The notes: generated by a model from the sequence alone, not told the origin. A DNA stretch of 64,000 bases from Methylosinus sp. H3A (GCF_015709455.1 NZ_JADNQW010000005.1:2968501-3032500); one strand, 5' to 3'. Positions 26,869 through 36,139 are shown, counted from the first letter of the stretch. Numbers and translations: made by a program.

Positions 26869-27483
26869 ATGGCGACCGAGAAAAAGCCGACGACGATCAA
26901 GAAATACGCGAATCGGCGTCTCTACGACACGGGCACCAGCACCTATGTCACGCTCGAGGATCTCGCGGGCATGGTCAAGCGCGGCGAGGATTTCGTCGTC
27001 TGCGACGCCAAGACGGGGGAGGATATCACCCGCCCCGTTCTGACACAGATCATTTTCGAGCAGGAGAGCAAGGACGGGCAGAGCCTCCTGCCCATCGCTT
27101 TTCTGCGCCAGCTCATCCGCTTCTACGGCGATTCGATGCAAATGCTGGTGCCGAGCTATCTCGAATTCAGCATCGATCGGCTGACGCGGGACCAGCAGAA
27201 GTTCCGCGATCAGGTGTCGCAGGCGCTCGAGGGCGCGCCTTTCGGCGCGCCGACCCGTCAGGCCTTCCAGTCGCTCGAGGAGCAGGCGCGCAAGAATATG
27301 GCGGTGTTCCGCCATGCGCTGACCATGTTCAATCCCTTCGGCCTGCCGGCCGAGCCGCCCGCCGCCTCCACCGAGACCGCGGCGGCCACGGAGCCGCCGC
27401 CGCGCTCCGATCTCGACGAGATGAAGCGCCAGCTCGACGAGCTGAACAAGCGCATCGACCAATTGTCGAACAAGAACGGCTGA
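26869..27483 (+). CDS. phaR: polyhydroxyalkanoate synthesis repressor PhaR
   Basis: A 204-residue transcriptional regulator that senses PHB and represses phasin and PHA genes. The N-terminal PHB/PHA accumulation regulator DNA-binding domain is complete (TIKKYANRRLYDTGTSTYVTLEDLAGMVKRGEDF, residues ~7-42), followed by two PHB_acc helical repeats (TRPVLTQIIFEQE; FYGDSMQMLVPSYLEFSIDRL). A Pro/Ala linker and a coiled-coil-like C terminus (DEMKRQLDELNKRIDQLSNK) follow. GGAGG lies upstream of the ATG. PHA genes are not adjacent. The gene ends at a strong hairpin. Confidence 0.95.
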   Translation: MATEKKPTTIKKYANRRLYDTGTSTYVTLEDLAGMVKRGEDFVVCDAKTGEDITRPVLTQIIFEQESKDGQSLLPIAFLRQLIRFYGDSMQMLVPSYLEFSIDRLTRDQQKFRDQVSQALEGAPFGAPTRQAFQSLEEQARKNMAVFRHALTMFNPFGLPAEPPAASTETAAATEPPPRSDLDEMKRQLDELNKRIDQLSNKNG

Positions 27484-27493
27484 CGCCCGCAGC

Positions 27494-27523
27494 TTCCGCT
27501 CGAACGATTTTGTTCGAGCGGAA
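27494..27523. terminator. hairpin between phaR and the converging EAL gene
   Basis: A perfect 12-bp stem (TTCCGCTCGAAC / GTTCGAGCGGAA) with a GATTTT loop lies between the stops of phaR and the GGDEF-EAL gene. It probably ends both transcripts. A related sequence occurs at about 38596-38632, so the motif may also be a dispersed repeat. Confidence 0.7.
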
Positions 27524-27534
27524 AATGCTCCGTC

Positions 27535-29328
27535 TCAGGCCCGGCGGGCGAGATCGTGCGCCTCGGTCGGCGAGGACGCCACAATCGCCGAGCCGAACAG
27601 CGAGCCCTGGAAGAAGTCGACGCCCCAGCCGCGCAGCAATTGCGCGGTCGCTTCATCCTCCACCCATTCCGCGACGATCTTCAGCCCGAGATGTTTGGCG
27701 AGATCGGTGAGGGTGCGGACGAAGAAGCGATCGTCCTCCGATTTGATGATGTTCTGGATGAAGACTCCGTCGATCTTGACGAAGTCGAAGTCCAGCAGGC
27801 GCAGATTGCGGAAGGACGTGTGTCCGGCGCCGAAATCGTCCATCGCGAATTTGATGCCCATCTGCTTGCAGTCGCAGATCAGCTGGCGCGTCTTGTCGAA
27901 ATCGTCGATCAGCGTCGTCTCGGTGATTTCGATGGTCAGTCGATCCGCGACGCCCGCATAGACCCGCGTCGCATTGGCCAGCCACTCCGGCCATTCCGGA
28001 TCGTGCAGCGTGGCGACCGAGGCGTTCACCGAAATTTGCAGCGTGGGGTCGGCGCGCAGGCGCGTGAGCGCCAGCTCCAGCACGCGCTGATCGAGAAGAC
28101 GCACGAGCCCGGATTTCTCGGCGATCGGCAGAATGTCGCCGGGAACGACGATGGAGCCGTCGGCGAGCCGCACGCGCAGCAACGCCTCGTAGAAGGCGGT
28201 TTCGCCGGACTGAGCGAGGACGATCGGCTGAAAGGCGAGCTCGACGCGGCGCTCGTTGAGCGCCGAGACGACGCTGTCGGAAATCTGCAGAGCATGCAGC
28301 CGCCCATTGTCGCGCGCGAGCGAGGTGGCGTAGCAGACGAGCCGCTGGGCGTTGCGCTGGCGCGCCGCGTCGAGCGCCTCTTCGGCGTGCTGGAACAGCA
28401 CCGCAGGCGATCTTCCGTCGCGGGGCGCGACGACGGCGCCGATCCGCGCCGACACGGAAATCGAGCCGACTTCGGTCGCGAAAGGCGAGTGGGCGATGAC
28501 TTCGATGAGCCGCTGGCCCGACGCCTTGGCCTGCTCCACATCGCAATTCTCGAGCAGCACGGCGAATTTATTGCCGGCGTAGCGCGCCACGAGATCATTG
28601 ACGCGGACGTTGGTCCGCAGCCGCGAGGCCAGTCCGACGATCATCTCATCGCCGGCGTCATAGCCGTAGGTGCGGTTGAGCGCGAAGAGATTCTCCAGCG
28701 CGACCAGCAGGATGGCGAAGGGCTTGCGTGATTTTTCCGGCTGTCCGAGCAGGCGCAGCGAATGTTCGGCGAGCAGCGCGCGGCTCATCGCGCCGGTGAG
28801 CGCGTCGAATTGCGCGCTGCGCGTCATCCGGCGCTCCATCTCGTGGCGCTCGGTGATGACGCGGACGACGCCATGGGCGCGGCTCGGTCGACCGTCGTGG
28901 CCGGCGAACCATTTGCCGCTATCTTCGACCCAGACGAGCGGGCCGCCGCCGGTCTCGCGCGGCGGGACGAGGGCGTAGATCGCATTGAAGAACACGCCGC
29001 GCCCATCGTCGCTGCCCGTCGACATGACGATGGCGTCGAAGCGCGAGGTGGCGCTCTGCGCGCCGAGCCGCTCGCCATAGGCGCGCCCCGTCGAGAGATC
29101 GACATGCGCGAAGGGAGCGAGCACTTCGGCGAGAGTCTCGCCCCAATCGAGCCGATCGGTCGCTATGTCCCATTCATAGGAGAGCATGCCGATCGAGGCG
29201 AGAATGCTGAGAGAGTTTGGCCCCGCCGGCTGCTGCTGCGCGGTCGGAGCGGCCGCCGCGGTGGGGGAGGAGGCCGGCTCCTGCAATCCCGCGGGAACGG
29301 CCTTGTCGGCGAGATGGCGCAATTGCAT
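27535..29328 (-). CDS. cyclic di-GMP phosphodiesterase with degenerate GGDEF domain
   Basis: A 597-residue signalling protein. Residues ~40-170 look like a PAS-type sensor (LSYEWDIATDRLDWG ... GVVRVITERHEMERRM). The GGDEF domain follows (~180-330), but the active-site motif reads AGNKF instead of GGDEF, so it should not make c-di-GMP. The EAL domain (~345-590) keeps its catalytic set: FYEALLRV, SVNAS, EITET, MDDFGAGHTSF, VKIDG and AEWVED. It is therefore predicted to degrade c-di-GMP, with the GGDEF part perhaps sensing GTP. There is no membrane helix. It converges with phaR, with no evident functional link. Confidence 0.92.
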   Translation of the reverse strand: MQLRHLADKAVPAGLQEPASSPTAAAAPTAQQQPAGPNSLSILASIGMLSYEWDIATDRLDWGETLAEVLAPFAHVDLSTGRAYGERLGAQSATSRFDAIVMSTGSDDGRGVFFNAIYALVPPRETGGGPLVWVEDSGKWFAGHDGRPSRAHGVVRVITERHEMERRMTRSAQFDALTGAMSRALLAEHSLRLLGQPEKSRKPFAILLVALENLFALNRTYGYDAGDEMIVGLASRLRTNVRVNDLVARYAGNKFAVLLENCDVEQAKASGQRLIEVIAHSPFATEVGSISVSARIGAVVAPRDGRSPAVLFQHAEEALDAARQRNAQRLVCYATSLARDNGRLHALQISDSVVSALNERRVELAFQPIVLAQSGETAFYEALLRVRLADGSIVVPGDILPIAEKSGLVRLLDQRVLELALTRLRADPTLQISVNASVATLHDPEWPEWLANATRVYAGVADRLTIEITETTLIDDFDKTRQLICDCKQMGIKFAMDDFGAGHTSFRNLRLLDFDFVKIDGVFIQNIIKSEDDRFFVRTLTDLAKHLGLKIVAEWVEDEATAQLLRGWGVDFFQGSLFGSAIVASSPTEAHDLARRA

Positions 29329-29404
29329 CGGCTAGGCCTGATCGACAGAATACGGATGTCGGCCAGTATTGGGGCCCAAAAGTAAACGGGGCGTTTAGCG
29401 CGGC

Positions 29405-29869
29405 CTATTCTCCCCCGTCCGGACGCGGCGGCCGGAAATGGGCGGGCGCGAGCTCGAAGCGGGAGAATTCGAATCCCGGCGCGACGGTGCAGCCGACGAG
29501 CGTCCAGGCGCCGAGGCTGCGGGCGCTCTGCCAATGGCCGGCGGGCACGACGATCTGCGGACGCTCGCCGCGCGTGAGGCCGGGCCCGAGAATACGGCGC
29601 TCGGCGGCGTCGCCGATCGCTGAAATATCGACGGCGAGCGGAGCGCCGGCGTAGAAATGCCAGATCTCGGCGGCGTCGACGCGATGCCAGGCGGAGACCT
29701 CTCCCGCGCCGAGCAGATAATAGATAGCGGTGGAGGCGGCGCGGCCGTTCTCGACGGCGCGCGGGTCGCGAAAGGTCTCGCGATAGAAGCCGCCTTCAGG
29801 ATGCGGCGCGAGTTCCAGCAGCCGCGCGACATCCGCCGCCGAGAGCGGGGCGTTCGACTCCATCGTCAT
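29405..29869 (-). CDS. DUF985 cupin protein
   Basis: A 154-residue single-domain cupin of the DUF985 family. Family motifs are present: LELAPHPEGGFYRETFRD at the N terminus, STAIYYLL, SAWHRVDAAEIWHFYAG, and VPAGHWQSAR, with the HPEGG and WHRV signatures. The fold binds small ligands or metals, and its substrate is not known. It overlaps the upstream gloB by four bases, so it is translationally coupled and co-transcribed with it. Confidence 0.9.
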   Translation of the reverse strand: MTMESNAPLSAADVARLLELAPHPEGGFYRETFRDPRAVENGRAASTAIYYLLGAGEVSAWHRVDAAEIWHFYAGAPLAVDISAIGDAAERRILGPGLTRGERPQIVVPAGHWQSARSLGAWTLVGCTVAPGFEFSRFELAPAHFRPPRPDGGE

Positions 29870-30639
29870 CGGAATGCATTCTTTCTTTCGCGCATTTCGG
29901 CGAAGACGCGGACAGGGTCGGCGTTCTCCATTCCGAGCGCCTCTTGCAGCTGCGGGTTCTCCGCGCGCAGGAAGGGATTTGTCGCGAGCTCGAGGGCGAT
30001 CGTCGTCGGCAGAGTGGGTTTGCCCTCGGCGCGCAGCGCATCGACCTCGCGGGCGCGGTCGGCGAGCAGACGATTGCGCGGATCGACGGTGTGGGCGAAG
30101 CGCGCATTGGCCTGCGTATATTCATGGCCGCAATAGACGCGCGTCTCCGGCGGCAGCTCGGCGATCTTCTCCAGTGACGCGTACATGACATCCATCGGCG
30201 TCTCGAAGACGCGGCCGCAGCCTAAGGAAAACAGCACATCGCCGACGAACAGGATCGCATCCTCCTCGAAGTGATAGAGAATATGTCCGATCGTATGCCC
30301 CGGCGCCTCTATGACGCGCGCCGCCGCGGAGCCGACTGTCACAAGATCGCCCTCGCCGACCTCGAGATCGAGGCCCGGAATGCGTCCCCGATCCTTGCGC
30401 GGGCCGACGACGCGCGCCTGTGGATAGAGGTCTTTGAGCCCCGCTACGCCCTGGATATGGTCGGCGTGATGGTGGGTGACGAGAATATCGGTGAGCCGCC
30501 AGCCGCGCCGCGAAAGTTCGGCCGCTATGGCGCGGGCGTCGGGCGCGTCGATCGAGGCGACGGCGCCTGTGGCTTCGTCCCGCAGCAGCAGGCCGAAATT
30601 ATCGGCGAGGCAATTGAACTGAACGACCTCTACGCTCAT
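29866..30639 (-). CDS. gloB: hydroxyacylglutathione hydrolase (glyoxalase II)
   Basis: A 257-residue metallo-beta-lactamase-fold enzyme that cleaves S-lactoylglutathione to lactate and glutathione, the second step of methylglyoxal detoxification. Metal site THHHADHIQG is at residues ~54-63, with EAPGHTIGH, FVGDVLFSLGCGRVFE and YCGHEYT following. The C-terminal HAGH domain (LPTTIALELATNPFLRA) distinguishes it from generic hydrolases. It is the first gene of an operon with the DUF985 cupin, overlapping by four bases, and is divergent from the methyltransferase gene. Confidence 0.96.
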   Translation of the reverse strand: MSVEVVQFNCLADNFGLLLRDEATGAVASIDAPDARAIAAELSRRGWRLTDILVTHHHADHIQGVAGLKDLYPQARVVGPRKDRGRIPGLDLEVGEGDLVTVGSAAARVIEAPGHTIGHILYHFEEDAILFVGDVLFSLGCGRVFETPMDVMYASLEKIAELPPETRVYCGHEYTQANARFAHTVDPRNRLLADRAREVDALRAEGKPTLPTTIALELATNPFLRAENPQLQEALGMENADPVRVFAEMRERKNAFR

Positions 30640-30737
30640 TCTGCCGCTCCTGTCGACGCGCCGGCTCGCGTCGTCGGTCGTGGCCGCGACCGTTTCACGC
30701 GCTTGCGTCGCGCCGAAGATATTGCGAAATAGCAGAT

Positions 30738-31496
30738 ATGTCTCTCGACGTCGTCGACCTGCGGAATTTTTACGGTTCGCCGCTGGGCCAGGTGGCGCGG
30801 CGTCTCGTCGGGCGCATGGCGCGGACCCGCTGGGAGGACCATTCCGGCCTGCGTGTGCTCGGCATCGGCTACGCCACGCCCTATCTCGTCGATTTCCAGG
30901 AGCGGGCGCAGCGCGTGCTGGCCTTCATGCCGGCCGCCCAGGGCGTCGTTCACTGGCCGAACGGCGGCCGCTCGGCCTCGGCTCTCGTCGAGACCACGAT
31001 GATGCCGCTGCCGGACGCCAGCGTCGATCGCATATTGGTCGTCCATGCGCTCGAGGTCGGCGAATCGCCACGCGACATATTGGAGGAGATCTGGCGCGTT
31101 CTCGCGCCGGGCGGGCGGGTGATCGTCGTCGTCCCCAGCCGCTCGGGCCTATGGGCGCGCGTCGACACGACGCCGTTCGGCCACGGCCACCCTTATTCGC
31201 GCGGCCAGCTCCAGAGCCTGTTGCAGGAGACGCTGCTGCTGCCCGTCTTCTGGGGAGAGGCGCTCTATGTGCCGCCTTTCGCCCGCGCCTCGCTGCTGCG
31301 CTCGGCGCCGGCCTTCGAGAGGATCGCCGGCCGCTTTTCGCTGCCGGGCGGCGGCGTCCATATCGTCGAGGCGACGAAGCAGCTCTACCGGCCGGCGGGC
31401 TTGCGCCGCGCCGTGCGCCGGGCGCTGCCGCCGCTCGACGAAGTGCTCGCCCCGGTCGGCGCGGGCGCCGGCCGCGACGCCGCCCCGGCGCTCTGA
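30738..31496 (+). CDS. class I SAM-dependent methyltransferase
   Basis: A 252-residue methyltransferase. Motif I is read as VLGIGYATPYLVDF, slightly degenerate, followed by a post-I region (VVHWPNGGRSASALVE) and motif IV ASVDRILVVHALEVGESPRDILEEIWRVLAPGGRVIVVVPS, which is typical of the Methyltransf_11 family. The region HGHPYSRGQLQSLLQE also fits. The substrate is unknown. Its place next to gloB is conserved in several alphaproteobacteria as far as I recall, but this is not shown here. The ATG is 98 bases from the divergent gloB start. Confidence 0.87.
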   Translation: MSLDVVDLRNFYGSPLGQVARRLVGRMARTRWEDHSGLRVLGIGYATPYLVDFQERAQRVLAFMPAAQGVVHWPNGGRSASALVETTMMPLPDASVDRILVVHALEVGESPRDILEEIWRVLAPGGRVIVVVPSRSGLWARVDTTPFGHGHPYSRGQLQSLLQETLLLPVFWGEALYVPPFARASLLRSAPAFERIAGRFSLPGGGVHIVEATKQLYRPAGLRRAVRRALPPLDEVLAPVGAGAGRDAAPAL

Positions 31497-31514
31497 GGCA
31501 AGGCTCGGCGAGGC

Positions 31515-32210
31515 TCAGCGCCCGCCGCGGCGGGCGAATTCGACCGGCAGGCCGAAGCTTCTCGCCAGAAACAGCCCGCCATGCAGCAGGCCGGCGTTGT
31601 CGATGCCATGGTCGAGACCGGCGGAAAGATGCCACTGCGTCGGCACATCTGCCTTGGCGAGCGCATTGGCCGAGAGCAGCAGCGCTTCCGCCGGGATCAT
31701 CGAATCCTCCTCGCCATGGACGAGCAGAACCGCCGGCGGCTCGGTTCCGAATTGCGGTGGAATTTCCGCCGGATCGCTGCCCGCCACCAAAATTCCCGAA
31801 TAGCCGAGAATGGCCGCGGGCGGCCGGCGCAGCCGCAGGCCCACATGCAACGCCAGCATCGTCCCCTGGCTGAAGCCGACCAGCGCCAATTTGCTCTCGT
31901 CGAGCTCGTTCTTGGCCAGTTCCTCGGCGAGAAAGGAGTCGAGCAGGGGCCGGGTCGCCACGACGCCGCGCCAACGCTCCTCCGGGTCGCGCATGGTCAG
32001 CGGAAACCATTGCCGCCCGGCCGGCGACACGGCGCAGCGCTCCGGCGCATGGGGCGAGACGAAAGCCGCGTCCGGCAGGAAGGCGCGCCATTGCCGGCCG
32101 ATCTCGATGAGATCGGCGCCGTCCGCGCCATAGCCGTGGAGGAAGACGACGAGCTGCTTCGCCTTGCCGGATTTGGGTTGAATTCGGGGGCCGTCGATCT
32201 GGGACGCCAT
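31515..32210 (-). CDS. phospholipase/carboxylesterase family serine hydrolase
   Basis: A 231-residue alpha/beta hydrolase of the YpfH/carboxylesterase group. The oxyanion region VVFLHGYGADGADL, nucleophile elbow LVGFSQGTMLA, acidic residue in VHGEEDSMIP and catalytic histidine in GLDHGID are all visible. There is no signal peptide. It likely hydrolyses short acyl esters or lysophospholipids; the natural substrate is unknown. It lies between the methyltransferase (convergent) and the EamA transporter (same strand, 39 bases apart), and the latter may be co-transcribed. Confidence 0.9.
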   Translation of the reverse strand: MASQIDGPRIQPKSGKAKQLVVFLHGYGADGADLIEIGRQWRAFLPDAAFVSPHAPERCAVSPAGRQWFPLTMRDPEERWRGVVATRPLLDSFLAEELAKNELDESKLALVGFSQGTMLALHVGLRLRRPPAAILGYSGILVAGSDPAEIPPQFGTEPPAVLLVHGEEDSMIPAEALLLSANALAKADVPTQWHLSAGLDHGIDNAGLLHGGLFLARSFGLPVEFARRGGR

Positions 32211-32249
32211 GTCGTATCTCGCAATTCTAAGGATGCGGCCAGCGGGCCG

Positions 32250-33161
32250 CTATCCGCCGTTCAATACGGCCGCGACGCCGGCGATCAGCATCGCCACGCC
32301 GAGCCATTCCCGCGCTCCGGTCCTCTGCGCGAACATGCGGCGCGTGACCATTTGCGCGAACAAGACTTCGATCAACGCCAGCGTGCGCACGCGCGGCGCC
32401 GTCTCGAGGGCGAAGGCCAGGAACCAGAACAGCGTCGCGAAGGCGCCGAGCAAGCCCGCCGACAGCGATTCCCGCCAATGGATGAGGATGGCGGCGAGGC
32501 CCGCGCGGTCGAAGACGCTTAGATAGAGCAAGATCAGCGCCGTTTGCAAGACGAGGCCGAGAACCAGCTCGGTCGCGGCCGCGACGACGAAGGAGGGGCC
32601 CCCGAGCGCCAGCACTCCCTCGCGGTAGCAGACCGTGGAGACGCCGAATAATGTGGCCGAGACGAGGCCGTAGAGAATCGGCCGCCAGGGCGCTTCGCCG
32701 CGCAGCGCCGCGGCGGGATCTGGCAGCGACATGGCGAGCACGCCGAATGTCGCCGAGAGAACGCCGAGCGTGAGCGGCGGCGTCGCCGCCTCGCCCAGAA
32801 ACAAAAGCCCGAAGACGACGATCTGCACCGCCTCCGTCTTGAGCAGCGCCGTCACGATGACGAAGGATCGCTCTCGCATCGATATGAGCATCAGCGCCGT
32901 GGCCGCGATCTGCAGCGCGGCCGCCGCCGCGATGACGAGCAGAGCGCGCGCGTCTGGAACCGGCGGCGGCGCGCCCATGAGCGCACAGGCGGCGGCGAGG
33001 AAGACGAAGGAGAAAGGGCAGCCGAAGAGAAAGCGCACGAAGGTCGCGCAGGCCGCGCCGAGCGAGTCGGTGAGGTCGCGCTGTAGAGCGTTGCGCAGCG
33101 TTTGTCCGCCGGCGGCGGTGAGCGTGAAGGCGGCCCAGGCCCAGGCGGGGGCGGATGTCAT
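32250..33161 (-). CDS. EamA-family drug/metabolite transporter
   Basis: A ~303-residue inner-membrane carrier with ten predicted helices in two EamA repeats. The first begins FTLTAAGGQTLRNALQRDL, the second about residue 158 (LYGLVSATLFGVSTVCYREG). C-terminal motif LIEVLFAQMVTRRMFAQRTGAREWLGVAMLIAGV is typical of DMT exporters. The open frame continues far upstream, but that part is antisense to the neighbouring outer-membrane gene; the family match starts at the ATG at 33161. The exported compound cannot be predicted. Confidence 0.9.
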   Translation of the reverse strand: MTSAPAWAWAAFTLTAAGGQTLRNALQRDLTDSLGAACATFVRFLFGCPFSFVFLAAACALMGAPPPVPDARALLVIAAAAALQIAATALMLISMRERSFVIVTALLKTEAVQIVVFGLLFLGEAATPPLTLGVLSATFGVLAMSLPDPAAALRGEAPWRPILYGLVSATLFGVSTVCYREGVLALGGPSFVVAAATELVLGLVLQTALILLYLSVFDRAGLAAILIHWRESLSAGLLGAFATLFWFLAFALETAPRVRTLALIEVLFAQMVTRRMFAQRTGAREWLGVAMLIAGVAAVLNGG

Positions 33162-33246
33162 TTGCGGCGGAGCTCTGGTTGCGTCGCATTCTTCTAACGC
33201 GATCCGCACCGAAATATCCACGCCGAATTGGAGCGACAAATGCGAA

Positions 33247-33271
33247 GAGCCCGGCCATGGAGGCCGGGCTC
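33247..33271 (-). terminator. hairpin downstream of the outer-membrane protein gene
   Basis: A perfect 10-bp stem (GAGCCCGGCC / GGCCGGGCTC) with a five-base loop lies 28 bases after the outer-membrane protein stop. It is followed on the minus strand by a mildly T-rich stretch, and it probably ends that transcript. Confidence 0.65.
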
Positions 33272-33298
33272 TCACGATCTGCAAGCGTGATGATCGGA

Positions 33299-34303
33299 TC
33301 AATATCTCGCGATGACCGGCACCGGCGGCGCCGACACGAAGTGATAGTTGATGCCGACGCGCGCGATATGTCCGTCGAATTTCACGCGCGTGATGCCCTG
33401 ATTGAGCGACGCCAGGAGCGGCGACGTGACGCCGAGCACCGTGACCGACGGGCCGACCGCGGCCAGTGGGCTGTTCAGATAACGCGCCGTGCCGAGATCG
33501 TAGTAGAGATATTCGGCCTTGAAGCTCAGGTTCGGAGCGAACAGCCATTCGATGCCGCCGCCGACCGTCCAGCCGATGCGCGATTGATCGTAGCGCGAGA
33601 AGCCGCCGATCGACGCATAGGGGACGTTGACCGAAACGAGCGGAGGGAGCAGGGAAAGCGTGTTGTTCACAGCGAAGGACTGATGGGTCGTCGCCTGAGT
33701 GCCGCCGTAGGCGAGACCGCCGGTGGCGTAGATCAGGAACGACGGTCCCCAGATGTAGCCCAAACGGCCGCGCACCGTGCCGAGCCAGTCGGTGCGCGTC
33801 GTCACCGTGGTGGCGCCGGCCGCAGAGCGATCCAACCTGAGGAGGCCGGGACCGATGTCGAAAGCGTTCCACGAGGAGCCGCTGGTGAAGCTGTTGTCGC
33901 TGCGGATGCCGGCGCCTTGCAGATCGGCTTCGAGGCCGATCAGGAAGTTGTTGCCGAATTGAAAATTGTAGCCGACCTGGCCGCCGCCGATGAATCCGTT
34001 GCGCTGGCCATTGGCGGTCCCGCTCGCCCCGAGGGCGGCGGAGCTGGCGGACGGATCGATGACGATAGGAGCGAGGAAGCCGGCCGGGCCGAGCGAGTCG
34101 TAGACATTGGCCGTCGTGACGTCGACCTGGTTCGACGCGCCGAACGAATAGCCCGCGTTCAGACCGAGGTAGAATCCGGTCCACAGGGGCGGCGGCGGCA
34201 GCGGAGGCGGCAGCGGAGCCTTGAGAGCGGGGAGATCCGCGGCGAGCGCCGCTCCAGCGGAAAGAGCCAGTGCAATCGCTGTGGCTGAGAATAACTTCTT
34301 CAT
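33299..34303 (-). CDS. outer-membrane beta-barrel protein (Omp25/31-like)
   Basis: A 334-residue porin-like protein. Signal peptide: MKKLFSATAIALALSAGAALAA. It is followed by a Pro-rich linker (LKAPLPPPLPPPPLWTG) and FYLGLNAGYSFG, the standard start of Omp25/Omp31/RopB-like barrels. Alternating strands with GGQVGYNFQFGNNFLIGLEADLQG, VRGRLGYIWGPSFLIYATGGLAYG and FKAEYLYYDLG follow, ending in IARVGINYHF and a terminal aromatic. Such eight-stranded barrels anchor the outer membrane or act as small porins. Many paralogues usually exist per genome. Confidence 0.93.
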   Translation of the reverse strand: MKKLFSATAIALALSAGAALAADLPALKAPLPPPLPPPPLWTGFYLGLNAGYSFGASNQVDVTTANVYDSLGPAGFLAPIVIDPSASSAALGASGTANGQRNGFIGGGQVGYNFQFGNNFLIGLEADLQGAGIRSDNSFTSGSSWNAFDIGPGLLRLDRSAAGATTVTTRTDWLGTVRGRLGYIWGPSFLIYATGGLAYGGTQATTHQSFAVNNTLSLLPPLVSVNVPYASIGGFSRYDQSRIGWTVGGGIEWLFAPNLSFKAEYLYYDLGTARYLNSPLAAVGPSVTVLGVTSPLLASLNQGITRVKFDGHIARVGINYHFVSAPPVPVIARY

Positions 34304-34604
34304 CGAGGAATCCTTTTCAACAAAGTTTTGTCACCGCATCGGGCCGCGCGCAGTCGCTGTCCGCTCGCCGTGGGTAATGCGGCTATTGAAATGCTAAGTC
34401 TCACTCCGAGATTCGGTCAACGACGGCGAGCCGCAATCGCGTGAAACGTCGTCGAATTTCTGTGACTGTGACGCGCATGCGACCTTAGCGGAAAAAGCTA
34501 CGTATTCATTTGTGTGGACGAGCATGAAAGACGCGAGCGCGAGCGTGAAAACATATTGTGAATCTAAAGGAATTCATGCGCGCGCCGATGAGAGGAGAGT
34601 CGTC
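34304..34604. other. divergent promoter region between the Omp gene and the gamma-lyase gene
   Basis: About 300 bases, AT-richer than average, containing the promoters for both neighbours. A strong AGAGGAGAG ribosome binding site for the lyase gene ends the region. I see no small gene or repeat in it. Confidence 0.45.
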
Positions 34605-35882
34605 ATGAGCAGCGAACGCTATCACAAGACCCGCATCGGCGAGCATCGTCTCCACGCAGAGACATTGATGCTCGGCTACGGCTACGATCCGGCTCTCTCC
34701 GAAGGCTCGGTGAAGCCTCCGGTGTTTCTCACTTCCACATTCGCGTTTCGTACGGCGGAGGATGGACGCGACTATTTCGATTATATGGCCGGCCGCAGCG
34801 CGCCCGAGCGCGGCGAGCAGCCGGGCCTCGTCTATTCGCGCTTCAATCATCCAAATCTCGAGATCCTCGAGGATCGTCTCGCCGTGCATGAGAACGCCGA
34901 AACGGGGCTCGTGTTTTCTTCCGGAATGTCGGCGATCGTGACGACGATCCTCGCTCATGCGAAGCCGGGCGATGTCATTTTGCACAGTCGCCCGCTCTAT
35001 GGCGGAACGGAAATGCTGATCGGCCGCACGCTCTCGCCATTCGATGTGAGAAGCGTCGGCTTCGCCGACGGCCTCGACGAGCATGTCGTGCGCGGCGCGG
35101 CCGAGCGAGCGATGGCCGCCGGCAATGTCGCGATTATTTTCGTCGAGACGCCGTCCAATCCGATGAACAGTCTCGTCGATATCGCCATGGTGGCGCGCAT
35201 CGCGCAGGAGATCGGCGAGCGTCAGGGACGCCGTCCGATCCTATGCTGCGACAACACATTGCTCGGCCCCGTGTTCCAATCGCCGCTCGAGCATGGCGCC
35301 GATCTGTCGCTCTATTCGCTCACCAAATATGTCGGCGGGCACAGCGATCTCATCGGCGGCGCGGTCATCGGCGCCCATGCGGCGCTCGCGCCGATCCGCA
35401 CAATGCGCAACGCCATCGGCACGCAGCTCGATCCGCATTCCTGCTGGATGCTGGCGCGTTCGCTGGAGACATTGTCGCTGCGCATGCGCCGCGCGGCGAG
35501 CAATGCTGCGGTCGTCGCCGAATATCTCGCCGCGCATCCCAAGGTCGTGCGCGTGCATTATCCGCCGCTGCTGCCGCAAGATCATCCGACGCGCGTGTTG
35601 ATGGAGCGCCAATCGAGCGCGGCCGGCTCCACCTTCTCCTTCGAAGTCGAAGGCGGACAGAGCGAGGCTTTCGCCTTTTTGAATCGCTTGCAGATATTCA
35701 AGCTCGCGGTGAGCCTCGGCGGCACGGAATCGCTCGTCTGCCATCCTGCGACAACGGTGCATTCGGGGCTCGCCGAAGCGGCGCGGCGCGAGATCGGCAT
35801 CACGCCGGCGCTGGTGCGAATGTCGATCGGCATAGAGCATCCGGACGATCTCGTCGCCGATATCGCTCAGGCTTTCTCCTGA
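34605..35882 (+). CDS. PLP-dependent Cys/Met metabolism enzyme (methionine gamma-lyase / cystathionine gamma-synthase family)
   Basis: A ~425-residue aminotransferase-fold enzyme. The PLP lysine is in [15 protein letters not shown], with the phosphate-binding [22 protein letters not shown] and [11 protein letters not shown] motifs. It cleaves or forms C-S bonds at the gamma position. The insertion [24 protein letters not shown] before the YSR motif and the longer length place it near a subfamily annotated as cystathionine gamma-synthase family protein, so the exact reaction is uncertain. The start is fixed by an excellent AGAGGAGAG site. Its 3' end overlaps a small minus-strand gene by 16 bases. 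Confidence 0.9.
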   Translation: MSSERYHKTRIGEHRLHAETLMLGYGYDPALSEGSVKPPVFLTSTFAFRTAEDGRDYFDYMAGRSAPERGEQPGLVYSRFNHPNLEILEDRLAVHENAETGLVFSSGMSAIVTTILAHAKPGDVILHSRPLYGGTEMLIGRTLSPFDVRSVGFADGLDEHVVRGAAERAMAAGNVAIIFVETPSNPMNSLVDIAMVARIAQEIGERQGRRPILCCDNTLLGPVFQSPLEHGADLSLYSLTKYVGGHSDLIGGAVIGAHAALAPIRTMRNAIGTQLDPHSCWMLARSLETLSLRMRRAASNAAVVAEYLAAHPKVVRVHYPPLLPQDHPTRVLMERQSSAAGSTFSFEVEGGQSEAFAFLNRLQIFKLAVSLGGTESLVCHPATTVHSGLAEAARREIGITPALVRMSIGIEHPDDLVADIAQAFS

Positions 35883-36139
35883 GCGATCGGGCTTCGCCGC
35901 TTCGCCATCGTGGCGCGCCATGCGTCCGCTGTTTCGCGGCGCATGACGCGCGCCGCGAAATCGGCGCAGCGTCGCCGCAGGCATTCGTCCGGACATTCCG
36001 TCGAATAATATTCGCTCGCGGTGATCATGCAGAATTCGGCGAGCGCGCTCTCGTCGGCGCGCACATTCGCCGGCGCGGCGCGCGCCGCCCGCTCGAGCAG
36101 AGCGTCGATCTTGCGCTTCTCTCCTCGGATGTCGCACAT
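35867..36139 (-). CDS. small Cys-containing hypothetical protein
   Basis: A 90-residue soluble protein of unknown function. Its most distinctive stretch is [23 protein letters not shown], with four cysteines within about 23 residues (C-x11-C-x3-C-x4-C), which might bind a metal or form disulfides. The ORF has the same GC-rich third-position preference as neighbours and a GGGAAGG ribosome binding site four bases before the ATG, so I think it is real. It is divergent from the haem-monooxygenase operon and overlaps the 3' end of the gamma-lyase gene by 16 bases. Confidence 0.6.
   Translation of the reverse strand: MCDIRGEKRKIDALLERAARAAPANVRADESALAEFCMITASEYYSTECPDECLRRRCADFAARVMRRETADAWRATMAKRRSPIAQEKA

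Noticed and set aside
32250..34184. A 644-codon minus-strand frame joining the EamA transporter to sequence within the outer-membrane protein gene
   Set aside because: Only the part from 33161 downwards matches the transporter; the rest is an alternative frame of the outer-membrane protein gene.
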